Part shown: one piece after another, positions 1 through 5,733 of the stretch | Layout: each line of letters starts with the position of its first letter | How positions within the stretch are numbered: position 1 is the first letter of the stretch | Source of the DNA: Natrialbaceae archaeon Tc-Br11_E2g1 | GTDB lineage: Archaea > Halobacteriota > Halobacteria > Halobacteriales > Natrialbaceae | Direction: 5' to 3' | Assembly (NCBI GenBank): GCA_001564255.1 | Contig: LKNC01000019.1 | Location: forward strand, 1-17,291 | Length of the DNA stretch: 17,291 nucleotides | Position numbers and translations under genes: made by a program | Notes under the pieces: model-generated | Told to the model about the DNA's origin: nothing | What the model saw: the letters and a program-made list of their open reading frames with translations, nothing else | Databases searched by the model: none

Positions 1-164
1 CGGGCGAGCCGATCCGCCGCCAGTGGCGCGTCGTAGGCACCCGGGACGCGGACGGTCTCGTGGATTTCGACGCCGCCGTCCTCGGCTGCCTCGTGGGCTC
101 GGGTCTCCATCTGCTCGGTGATCGGGCGGTTGAACTCCGCGACCACCAGGCCGAGCGTGGGCAT
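1..164 (-). CDS. ribH: 6,7-dimethyl-8-ribityllumazine synthase, N-terminal part
   Basis: Only the first 54 codons are inside the window; the gene continues beyond position 1. The visible protein begins MPTLGLVVAEFNRPITEQM and carries the RibH hallmarks FNRPIT (substrate-binding aromatic plus Asn) and RVPGAYDAPLAADRLA, equivalent to the VPGAFE-type loop that holds the ribityl pyrimidine. By family knowledge it condenses 5-amino-6-ribitylamino-uracil with 3,4-dihydroxy-2-butanone 4-phosphate to give lumazine, the penultimate step of riboflavin synthesis, in the cytoplasm as an oligomeric shell. The ATG at 164 is favoured because an AT-rich box (187-196) sits about 27 nt upstream, fitting a leaderless transcript. 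The next gene upstream is divergent, so ribH starts its own transcript. The identification is confident despite truncation. Confidence 0.92.
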   Translation of the reverse strand, partial: MPTLGLVVAEFNRPITEQMETRAHEAAEDGGVEIHETVRVPGAYDAPLAADRLA

Positions 165-431
165 ACCAGTGGGGTCGGGTGGGTTCCTAAAAGAGGTACC
201 GTTATGGGACGACGTATCGGCCGGATCTTACACGATAATACGGGACGGATAGCTGAAACGCGGTCGGGGACCGCCGGGTTCGACGATCGCCGGGGGAGTC
301 CTGGCGCGCAAACGTATCGGAGAAACGTGGGATGAACGGTGTCGGTAGCGCTGTAGCCACACAGTACCGCGTGAGTGGGGTGACAAACGCCGCTCGTAAC
401 TAAAGACGAGTCGTGCCTACCCACAGAGCGG
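165..431. other. Divergent intergenic region, longest gene-free stretch
   Basis: This 267-nt region separates the divergent ribH and formyltransferase-like genes. It holds the ribH TATA box at its left end and, at its right end, an AT-rich TAACTAAAG at 397-405 about 31 nt before the ATG at 432. That box lies in the loop of a small inverted repeat (CTCGT 393-397 / ACGAG 406-410). Between about 200 and 390 I see no credible coding frame, tRNA or long repeat. Confidence 0.5.
187..196 (-). promoter_or_regulatory. Probable TATA box of ribH
   Basis: On the minus strand this reads CTCTTTTAGG, centred about 27 nt upstream of the ribH ATG. That is the spacing expected for a haloarchaeal TATA box driving a leaderless transcript. 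Confidence 0.5.
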
Positions 432-1352
432 ATGGCGGGTACATCTTCGGTGACGGTCGGAGTCCTGGCCGAGGCGTCTCTGTTCGGCTGGCAAGTACGC
501 GCACTCGAGCGTCTCCAGCGCGAACCGAACGTCGACGTTTCCCTGGTCGTCGCCAACGCCAGCGGTTCGGAGACGACTGCCGAACCCGGGGACTCGAGAG
601 TGAGACGTGCCCTCGAGGGGGCCACGGGGTTCGTCGATGATCTACGTCGGGAGAAGGCGTGGATGCTCGTCCTCGCGGAGCGAACAGCCGCCAGAGCACT
701 CGGTGACGACCAGTCGCTGTGGCATCGCCACCCCGTAGAGAGCGTCGACTGTCTGGCCGACACAGCGGTTCTCGAGTGTGAGCCCCACACCGACGGCGTC
801 TGGAACGAGTTGCCAGCGGGGACGGTCGCCGAACTGGCCGACCAGTGTGACCTCGTCGTCCGCTTTGGGTTCGGGCTGGTTCGAGGCGACGTCCTGACCG
901 CCCCGGAACACGGCGTCATCAGTTTCCACCCCGCGGACGTCCGCAGGTACCGCGGTATGGGCCCGCCGGCGAGTTTCCACGACGGGCGAACCCGTGCCGG
1001 GACCACCCTCCAGCGACTGAACGAGTCGATCGACGCCGGCGAGGTCGTCGCTTACGAGGAAGTCAGCCTACGGGATTGCTACACCCTCTGGGACGTCTTC
1101 GATCGGCTCGCGACGATACAGATACGGCTGTTGACCGAGGGCGTTCTCAGCTTTCGGGATCCGGCGTTCGAGCCACTGACGGTCCCCGACGACCAGCTCG
1201 GTGAGTTCTACTCCCGGGATCTGCGCCGGAGCCCCGCCTTCGCCGGGCGGGTCCTCGCGAAGAACGTCTCCGGACGGGTTCGCCGCCTCGAGTCACGCCT
1301 CGGGACCGACGACGCCCGCGGGAGAGAGCGTGTGAGAGGTTTCAACGACTGA
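432..1352 (+). CDS. Formyltransferase-fold protein (Formyl_trans_N family)
   Basis: This 306-residue protein resembles the methionyl-tRNA formyltransferase / sugar N-formyltransferase superfamily. Residues about 140-210 show the core: VVRFGFGLVRGDVL, then GVISFHP (160-167), RRYRGMGPPASF (171-182) and ESIDAGEVV (198-206), matching the family pattern NxHPSLLPxYRG...DxGDI. His166 and Asp201 correspond to the catalytic His and Asp. The position normally held by the catalytic Asn, two residues before the His, is Ser164. A related archaeal and bacterial subgroup also carries an SFH form, so this may be a subgroup trait rather than decay. The 10-formyl-THF donor and the acceptor are not evident. No glycosylation or tRNA genes lie beside it. 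Residues 240-306 form a basic, poorly recognisable C-terminus. The ATG at 432 is the first plausible start, with an AT-rich box about 31 nt upstream. Confidence 0.75.
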   Translation: MAGTSSVTVGVLAEASLFGWQVRALERLQREPNVDVSLVVANASGSETTAEPGDSRVRRALEGATGFVDDLRREKAWMLVLAERTAARALGDDQSLWHRHPVESVDCLADTAVLECEPHTDGVWNELPAGTVAELADQCDLVVRFGFGLVRGDVLTAPEHGVISFHPADVRRYRGMGPPASFHDGRTRAGTTLQRLNESIDAGEVVAYEEVSLRDCYTLWDVFDRLATIQIRLLTEGVLSFRDPAFEPLTVPDDQLGEFYSRDLRRSPAFAGRVLAKNVSGRVRRLESRLGTDDARGRERVRGFND

Positions 1353-1414
1353 AACACTGGCTGGTGAGATACTGACGCCTAGTGTGGACACCTCGTACGA
1401 TGGAAATCCCGATA

Positions 1415-1424
1415 GCTCTTAGCG
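1415..1424 (+). promoter_or_regulatory. Possible TATA box of the small membrane protein gene
   Basis: The sequence GCTCTTAGCG is centred about 26 nt upstream of the ATG at 1446, which would place the transcription start at or next to the start codon. Confidence 0.35.
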
Positions 1425-1445
1425 ATTCGAACACACACGTCGGAT

Positions 1446-1667
1446 ATGGACCAGTTCGCGTTCGTCAAACTCTCGCTTGCGGCCTTTACGCTCGTCATCC
1501 TGAGTTTCGTCGTGCTCGGCTTCGGCCGACTCGTGGTCCCGTTCCGGACCGCACAGCTGTTCGCGGCACCGATCGGTGTCGTCGGCTTCCTGCTCGTGGT
1601 CTACCTGACCGTGCGGGCGGCGCTGTCGATGGTCGGGATCTGGAAGATCGAGGAGTCCGGTTCCTAA
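1446..1667 (+). CDS. Small two-helix membrane protein, unknown function
   Basis: The 73-residue protein has two hydrophobic segments, about residues 6-28 and 37-60, separated by a short basic loop (GRLVVPFRTAQ), and a short polar tail ending EESGS. The hydrophobicity and the loop Arg residues fit an integral membrane hairpin. I do not recognise a functional family; small proteins of this type are common in haloarchaea. It lies 94 nt after the formyltransferase-like gene and 38 nt before hisD on the same strand, but each of the three appears to have its own AT-rich box, so co-transcription is uncertain. Its reality is supported by codon usage like its neighbours and by the compact two-helix design. 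Confidence 0.7.
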   Translation: MDQFAFVKLSLAAFTLVILSFVVLGFGRLVVPFRTAQLFAAPIGVVGFLLVVYLTVRAALSMVGIWKIEESGS

Positions 1668-1673
1668 AGGAAA

Positions 1674-1681
1674 CCGTTTTT
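1674..1681 (+). promoter_or_regulatory. Probable TATA box of hisD
   Basis: CCGTTTTT is centred about 28 nt before the ATG at 1706. This spacing supports ATG 1706 rather than the in-frame GTG at 1700 as the hisD start. Confidence 0.4.
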
Positions 1682-1705
1682 CGCCGGCCGTCCTAACTGG
1701 TGGCC

Positions 1706-2992
1706 ATGACAATCGACCTGCAGGAGGTCGCCGACCTCGGACCCGACGACCGGGTCGCCTTCTTCCAGCGCGACGCCGGCATCGACGAGGTCCGCGAGGA
1801 CGTCCGTGCGATCGTAGAGCGCGTCCGCGAGGAGGGTGACGTCGCCGTCCGGGAGTTCACGAGCGAGTTCGACGACGTCGAGGTGGGCAACCTCGAGATC
1901 ACGGACCGGTGTGAACGGGCCTATGACGAGGTAGACGGGGAGACCCGCGAAGCGATCGAGACCGCCGCGGCGAACGTCCGGGAGTTCCACCGAGCCCAGG
2001 TGCCCGAAGACTGGCGACGGGAGTTCAGCGAGGGTCGTGAACTCGGCCGGCGCTTTCGGCCGATCGATCGGGCCGGCGTCTACGTCCCCGGCGGGACGGC
2101 CGCCTATCCCTCGAGTGCGATCATGGGCGTCGTCCCCGCGGTCGTCGCGGGCGTCGATCACGTCTCGGTGGTCACGCCGCCGGCCGAGGAGCTCAACCCC
2201 GTCACGCTCGCGGCGATCCACGCCGCGGGGGCGGACGCGGTCTACAGCGTCGGCGGCGCACAGGCGATCGCCGCGCTTGCTTACGGCACGGAGACGGTCA
2301 CGAGCGTCCGGAAGATCGTCGGGCCGGGCAACCGATGGGTAACCGCGGCGAAAGCACAAGTACGGGGCGACGTCGAGATCGACACCTTAGCGGGGCCGAG
2401 CGAGGTGGGGATCGTCGCCGACGAGACGGCCGATCCCGACCTCGTCGCCGCCGAACTCATCACGCAGGCCGAACACGACCCCAACTCGCCGGTCGTCGCC
2501 GTCACCGACGACCGCGAACTCGCCGAGCGAGTCGTCGAGGCCGTCGAGCGTCAGGTTCCAGAGCGCACGCGCGAGGACGTGATCCTGGAGGCACTCGGCA
2601 ACGACGGCAGCGCCGTCTTACACGCCCGATCGATGAGCGAGGCGATCCTCTTTACCGAGGAGTACGCCCCCGAACACCTCGTGATCATCGCGGAAGACGA
2701 CGAGGAGATCCTCGAACGTATCGACAGCGCCGGCAGCGTCTTCCTCGGCCCACACACCCCCGTCGCTGCCGGCGACTACGCAAGCGGGACGAACCACGTC
2801 CTCCCGACCAACGGCAACGCCCGCGTCACCGGCGGCCTCTCCGTCGAGACGTTCCTCCGGTCGACGACGGTCCAGCGGCTCTCGAGGGAGGGCCTCGCCG
2901 AGCTCGGTGACACCGTCACCACCCTCGCCGAGGCGGAGGGTCTCGAGGCCCACGCCGCGAGCGTGCGACTCCGCCTCGAGGACGACGACTGA
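1706..2992 (+). CDS. hisD: Histidinol dehydrogenase
   Basis: HisD carries out the last two steps of histidine biosynthesis, oxidising L-histidinol to L-histidine with two NAD+ and a zinc ion. From ATG 1706 the protein has 428 residues, the usual family length. Diagnostic segments are YVPGGTAAYPSSA (near residue 126), IVGPGNRWVTAAK (near 204), AGPSEVGIVAD, LITQAEHDPNSP, EEYAPEHL and GDYASGTNHVLPT. By family equivalence the zinc ligands are Gln254, His257, Asp357 and His416, and the catalytic pair is Glu323-His324; all are present. An in-frame GTG at 1700 would add two residues; the TATA spacing favours the ATG. There are no other his genes nearby, as is common in haloarchaea where his genes are scattered. 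The methyltransferase follows after 30 nt and may be co-transcribed. Confidence 0.96.
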   Translation: MTIDLQEVADLGPDDRVAFFQRDAGIDEVREDVRAIVERVREEGDVAVREFTSEFDDVEVGNLEITDRCERAYDEVDGETREAIETAAANVREFHRAQVPEDWRREFSEGRELGRRFRPIDRAGVYVPGGTAAYPSSAIMGVVPAVVAGVDHVSVVTPPAEELNPVTLAAIHAAGADAVYSVGGAQAIAALAYGTETVTSVRKIVGPGNRWVTAAKAQVRGDVEIDTLAGPSEVGIVADETADPDLVAAELITQAEHDPNSPVVAVTDDRELAERVVEAVERQVPERTREDVILEALGNDGSAVLHARSMSEAILFTEEYAPEHLVIIAEDDEEILERIDSAGSVFLGPHTPVAAGDYASGTNHVLPTNGNARVTGGLSVETFLRSTTVQRLSREGLAELGDTVTTLAEAEGLEAHAASVRLRLEDDD

Positions 2993-3022
2993 TACACGTT
3001 CTCTACCTGTAAGACCCAACCG

Positions 3023-3667
3023 ATGACCGCCCCCTTCGAGAACCTCACCGACGAGTACGACGAGTGGTACGACACGAACGCCGAGGCCTACCGCGCAGAG
3101 CAAGCCGCCCTCGAGTGTGCGATTCCCGCCGATGTCGACCGCGAGCGCGCCATAGAGGTCGGGGCCGGGACCGGCCGCTTCGGGGCCCCTCTCGGGATCC
3201 CGGTCGGCGTCGATCCCGCAGGCGCGGCCCTCGAGGTCGCCCGCGACCGTGGGATCGAACCGATCCGCGCGATCGCCGAAAGGCTCCCGGTGAGGGCGGA
3301 CAGCGTCGAACTCGCGGCCTACGTCACCGTCCTGTGTTTTCTCGAGAACCTCGAGGCGACCGTCCGGGAAGCCCACCGGGTCCTCGAGGCCGACGGGACG
3401 CTGCTCGTCGGCACGCTCGACCCGGAGACGCCGGTGGGGCGAGTCTACCAGGAACGCAAAGACGAGAACCCGTTCTACGCGCCGGCAACCTTTCACGCCG
3501 TCGAGGACGTGTGTCTGGCCATCGAGAACGCCGGCTTCGAGATCGACGAACGGTACCAGACGGTGTTCGATCCCCCGGCGGATCTCGAGGACGAGGAGGT
3601 CCGTGAGGGACACGGCGAGGGACTGTTCGCCGTAATCGGTGCGTCACCCTCGGGATGTTCGAGGTAG
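3023..3667 (+). CDS. Class I SAM-dependent methyltransferase
   Basis: This 214-residue cytoplasmic protein has the Rossmann-like methyltransferase fold. Motif I is IEVGAGTGRFGA (44-55), Asp64 ends strand beta-2 (the SAM ribose position), and the post-motif region CFLENLEATVREAHRVLEADGTLLVGTL (105-132) is typical of the UbiE/ubiquinone-type methyltransferases. The N-terminus FENLTDEYDEWYDTNAEAY also matches this group. The substrate cannot be read from the sequence. The natural fold probably ends near FAVIGA (202-207); the last seven residues look like extension. It begins 30 nt after hisD on the same strand with no clear promoter, so read-through from hisD is plausible. Its last 175 nt are overlapped by a convergent small gene on the minus strand. 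Confidence 0.85.
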   Translation: MTAPFENLTDEYDEWYDTNAEAYRAEQAALECAIPADVDRERAIEVGAGTGRFGAPLGIPVGVDPAGAALEVARDRGIEPIRAIAERLPVRADSVELAAYVTVLCFLENLEATVREAHRVLEADGTLLVGTLDPETPVGRVYQERKDENPFYAPATFHAVEDVCLAIENAGFEIDERYQTVFDPPADLEDEEVREGHGEGLFAVIGASPSGCSR

Positions 3668-3828
3668 GCCGGCTCGAAGGAGGTTATTTCGCCTCGCTCT
3701 TCGATCCTGTCGCCTGCGGCCGTCTCCTGGTTTCTAACGAGAATCTCATCGCCGACCTCGAGGTGCTCACGGAGGAGTTTTCTGGCCTCTTTCTCGCCGG
3801 CGTCGATCGGAACCGTAATGTCGGTCAT
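3493..3828 (-). CDS. Small unknown protein, convergently overlapping the methyltransferase
   Basis: The 111-residue frame starts MTDITVPIDAGEKEARKLLR. Residues 1-60 are acidic, in keeping with a genuine haloarchaeal protein, and include VGDEILVRNQETAAGDRIEERGEI, which looks like a beta-rich segment. From about residue 66 the character changes sharply to Ser/Pro/Arg-rich with almost no acidic residues, exactly where the frame lies antisense to the methyltransferase. The gene start is credible because a TATA-like TATAGAA motif (minus strand TTCTATACT, 3857-3865) lies about 33 nt upstream. I do not recognise a family. It follows carA on the same strand after 170 nt. The C-terminal half may result from loss of an earlier stop; a TGA in the neighbouring minus-strand frame lies at 3644-3646. 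Confidence 0.55.
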   Translation of the reverse strand: MTDITVPIDAGEKEARKLLREHLEVGDEILVRNQETAAGDRIEERGEITSFEPAYLEHPEGDAPITANSPSPCPSRTSSSSRSAGGSNTVWYRSSISKPAFSMARHTSSTA

Positions 3829-3856
3829 GATCTCTGTACGTGCTCCGTCTCACTGG

Positions 3857-3865
3857 AGTATAGAA
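3857..3865 (-). promoter_or_regulatory. Probable TATA box of the small minus-strand gene
   Basis: The minus strand reads TTCTATACT, centred about 33 nt upstream of the ATG at 3828. This indicates independent transcription rather than read-through from carA. Confidence 0.45.
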
Positions 3866-3955
3866 GGGATGCGTGCAGACGAAGGGCACAGAGGGCCGCG
3901 AGGAACCGGACGCCGTCCGGTGACGAGCGGCCCGGACACATCGGTCAGTAATTCC

Positions 3956-4000
3956 GGTACTGGCGGCGAACATCCGCGAGGATGTTCGGCCGTCAGTATC
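3956..4000 (-). terminator. Long hairpin at the 3' end of carA (terminator or processing signal)
   Basis: The left arm (3956-3975) and right arm (3980-4000) form about 20 base pairs, with one bulged G and two G-U pairs, around a four-base GCGA loop on the plus strand. The innermost eight pairs (GAACATCC / GGATGTTC) are perfect. The structure overlaps the carA stop codon, so in carA mRNA it would fold immediately at the end of the coding region. Archaeal terminators are usually U-rich tracts, and no such tract follows, so an mRNA 3'-end stabiliser or a paired DNA site are alternatives. Confidence 0.45.
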
Positions 4001-5081
4001 AGTCGTCAGCGGGAGCGACCTGTGTGGAATCGGCCGGCTCGTCGGCCATCGCGAGAACGTCGTCGAAAAAGCCGAGGGTGTCGTAGGGGCCGGGGTTGGC
4101 CTCCGGGTGGTACTGGCGGGTGATGACCGCACAGTCAGAGCCCACGAGCCCTTCGGGTGTGTCGTCGTTGACGTTGAACTGGGAGACCTCGAGGCGGTCG
4201 CCGGGGTCGGCGACGGTGTAGCCGTGGTTCTGGGTGGTCATGACGACCTGGTTGGTCTCTTTGTCCATGACCGGCTGGTTGACCCCACGGTGGCCGAAGT
4301 CCATCTTCTCGGTGGTGCCGCCAAAGGCCCGGGCGACGATCTGCTGGCCGAGACAGATGCCGGCGATCGGGACCTCGCCGGTGTACTCCTCGACGAGCGA
4401 GACGGCTTCCTCGTAGTTTGCGGGGTCGCCGGGGCCGTTCGAGATAAAGAGGACGTCGGGTTCCGTTGTCTCGACGTCTTCGGGTGTCGCGTCGTGGGGT
4501 AAGACGTGGACCGTCGCGTCTCGTTCGACCAGTGAGTCGATGATCGAGCCTTTGACGCCACAGTCGATCAGCGTGACCGTCTCGCCACCGTTGTCCTCGC
4601 CGTGGACTTCCGGTTCGTCGACGCTGACCTGTTCGCCGATCTCGGTGTGCTCGCTCATGCCCGCACACTGTTCGAGTTCGGCTACGGCGTCTTCCTCGGT
4701 GACGTCCTCGCCGACGGCGATCCCACACTTCATCGCGCCGCCGTCGCGGATGTCGGTGACGATGTCACGGGTGTCGATGTGGTCGAGAGCGGGGACGCCC
4801 TCGGCCTCGAGCCACTCGGCGACGTCGTCGGTGAGTTCGCGGGCGAGCACGGCACGGGGGTGGACCCGGTCGGACTCGAAACGTTCCTCGCGGACGCCGT
4901 AGTTGCCGATGAGCGGATACGAGAACGTCAGGACCTGTTCCTCGTAGGAGGGATCGGTCAGGCTCTCCTCGTACCCCGTGTACGCTGTCGTGAAAACCAG
5001 TTCACCACGGGAGGTGCCCGGAACGCGACCACGGCCCTCGAGTACGTGGCCACCTTCGAGTGCTACGTAGGCTTCCGTCAT
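3999..5081 (-). CDS. carA: Carbamoyl-phosphate synthase small (glutaminase) subunit
   Basis: CarA hydrolyses glutamine and passes ammonia to CarB, which makes carbamoyl phosphate for arginine and pyrimidine synthesis. The 360-residue protein has the CarA-specific N-terminal domain (TTAYTGYEESLTDPSYEEQ near 31-49, YPLIGNYG near 55-62, TRDIVTDIRDGGAMKCGIA near 104-122) followed by a class I glutamine amidotransferase domain (from about 165). The catalytic triad is visible: Cys243 in GICLGQQ, His325 and Glu327 in YHPEA. FISNGPGDP (212-220) is the oxyanion-strand motif. carB is not in the window; the two genes are apparently not adjacent here. The ATG at 5081 follows a TATA box by about 29 nt, so the transcript is probably leaderless. 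An Lrp/AsnC gene is divergent, and a palindromic element lies between them. Confidence 0.97.
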   Translation of the reverse strand: MTEAYVALEGGHVLEGRGRVPGTSRGELVFTTAYTGYEESLTDPSYEEQVLTFSYPLIGNYGVREERFESDRVHPRAVLARELTDDVAEWLEAEGVPALDHIDTRDIVTDIRDGGAMKCGIAVGEDVTEEDAVAELEQCAGMSEHTEIGEQVSVDEPEVHGEDNGGETVTLIDCGVKGSIIDSLVERDATVHVLPHDATPEDVETTEPDVLFISNGPGDPANYEEAVSLVEEYTGEVPIAGICLGQQIVARAFGGTTEKMDFGHRGVNQPVMDKETNQVVMTTQNHGYTVADPGDRLEVSQFNVNDDTPEGLVGSDCAVITRQYHPEANPGPYDTLGFFDDVLAMADEPADSTQVAPADD

Positions 5082-5095
5082 TACGAGATGCGTAC
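5081..5095. promoter_or_regulatory. Imperfect copy of the carA-lrp palindrome, over the carA start
   Basis: TTACGAGATGCGTAC matches 12 of 15 positions of the perfect palindrome at 5133-5147. It covers the carA start codon and the predicted transcription start. Its centre is about 52 bp from that of the other copy, close to five helical turns, so both would face the same side of the DNA. Confidence 0.4.
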
Positions 5096-5105
5096 TGATT
5101 GTGCG

Positions 5106-5114
5106 TTCATAAGT
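5106..5114 (-). promoter_or_regulatory. Probable TATA box of carA
   Basis: The minus strand reads ACTTATGAA, centred about 29 nt upstream of the carA ATG. It sits between the two palindrome copies, so bound regulator could shut off or loop around the core promoter. Confidence 0.5.
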
Positions 5115-5132
5115 GTTGTCTTCGAAGCTGAG

Positions 5133-5147
5133 TTACGAAATTCGTAA
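5133..5147. promoter_or_regulatory. Perfect palindromic operator between carA and the Lrp-type gene
   Basis: TTACGAA-A-TTCGTAA is a perfect 7+7 inverted repeat around one central base. It lies between the divergent carA and Lrp/AsnC genes, close to the expected promoter of the regulator. Lrp/AsnC proteins commonly bind 13-15 bp palindromes and autoregulate, so this is the obvious candidate site. The assignment to this protein is inference. Confidence 0.55.
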
Positions 5148-5183
5148 TCGTCAAGTGTGGCTCCCGCGAACGGTCGTATCTCT

Positions 5184-5597
5184 ATGGACGAGTTGGACAG
5201 GCAGATCCTGAACGTACTCCGGCGGGATGCTCGCACACCCTACACCGAAATCGCAGACGAGGTAGGCACGAGCGAGGGGACGGTCCGCAACCGTGTCGAA
5301 CGGATGACCGAGGAGGGGGTCATCGAACGCTTTACCGTCTCGACGCGCACGGGGAACGTCAAGGCGATGATCGAGGTCGGCGTCGCCGTCGACGTCGACA
5401 CCCACGAGATATCCGGACGGATGGCCGAGTGGGAAGAAGTCGACTTCGTCTGGCAGGTTTCGGGCGAACAGGACGTCGTTCTCGTCGTCGACGCCGCGGA
5501 CACCCGTGGGGTCAACGAACTCATCACGCAGGCCCGCGAGCAAGAGGAGGTCGTGAGTACGAAGACACGACTCATTCTCGACGAGCAACTCGGCTGA
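5184..5597 (+). CDS. Lrp/AsnC family transcriptional regulator
   Basis: From ATG 5184 the protein has 137 residues, the standard single-HTH Lrp/AsnC length. Residues 1-50 form the winged helix: MDELDRQILNVLRRDAR, then TEIADEVGTSEGTVRNRVER as the helix-turn-helix and GVIERFTV as the wing. Residues about 62-133 form the RAM (ligand-binding, dimerisation) domain, with DFVWQVSGEQDVVLVV marking its central strands. Such proteins form dimers to octamers and respond to amino acids or related small molecules. A GTG at 5157 would add nine residues, but the MDELDRQIL start is the normal family beginning. It is divergent from carA, separated by 102 nt that contain a palindromic site, so control of carA and of itself is plausible. 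The effector is unknown; arginine or glutamine would be a guess. Confidence 0.92.
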   Translation: MDELDRQILNVLRRDARTPYTEIADEVGTSEGTVRNRVERMTEEGVIERFTVSTRTGNVKAMIEVGVAVDVDTHEISGRMAEWEEVDFVWQVSGEQDVVLVVDAADTRGVNELITQAREQEEVVSTKTRLILDEQLG

Positions 5598-5673
5598 GGA
5601 CGGAAGAACCAAGTACAACGGGGGTCGTACATCGACGTAGTTGAGACCGTCTCGGACTCCGGAATCTCTTTCA

Positions 5674-5705
5674 GTTCACTGAGAACCCTATCGAGGATAG
5701 TGAAC
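5674..5705. promoter_or_regulatory. Nested inverted repeats in the exporter promoter region
   Basis: An outer perfect 7-bp inverted repeat (GTTCACT 5674-5680 / AGTGAAC 5699-5705) encloses an inner one (CTATC 5688-5692 / GATAG 5696-5700). The two share bases 5699-5700, so they cannot form as hairpins together. The element ends 28 nt before the exporter ATG, where the core promoter should be, suggesting an operator. No dedicated regulator gene is adjacent except the Lrp-type gene upstream. Confidence 0.4.
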
Positions 5706-5733
5706 GAATCACAGGGGACGAGCTACGAGAACC

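Noticed and set aside
265..310. A GGGTTCGA stretch resembling a tRNA T-loop near 277-284
   Set aside because: No acceptor stem, D-arm or anticodon arm can be built around it; the match is short and expected by chance in GC-rich DNA.
1383..1392. GTGT-GG-ACAC small inverted repeat before the small membrane protein gene
   Set aside because: Four-base arms only; it does not coincide with the predicted core promoter.
2618..3613. Long minus-strand open frame across the ends of hisD and the methyltransferase
   Set aside because: Spans two clear plus-strand genes and their junction; a typical antisense shadow of GC-rich coding DNA.
5121..5126. TTCGAA palindrome between the two carA-lrp sites
   Set aside because: Six-base palindrome out of phase with the two larger sites; no independent support.
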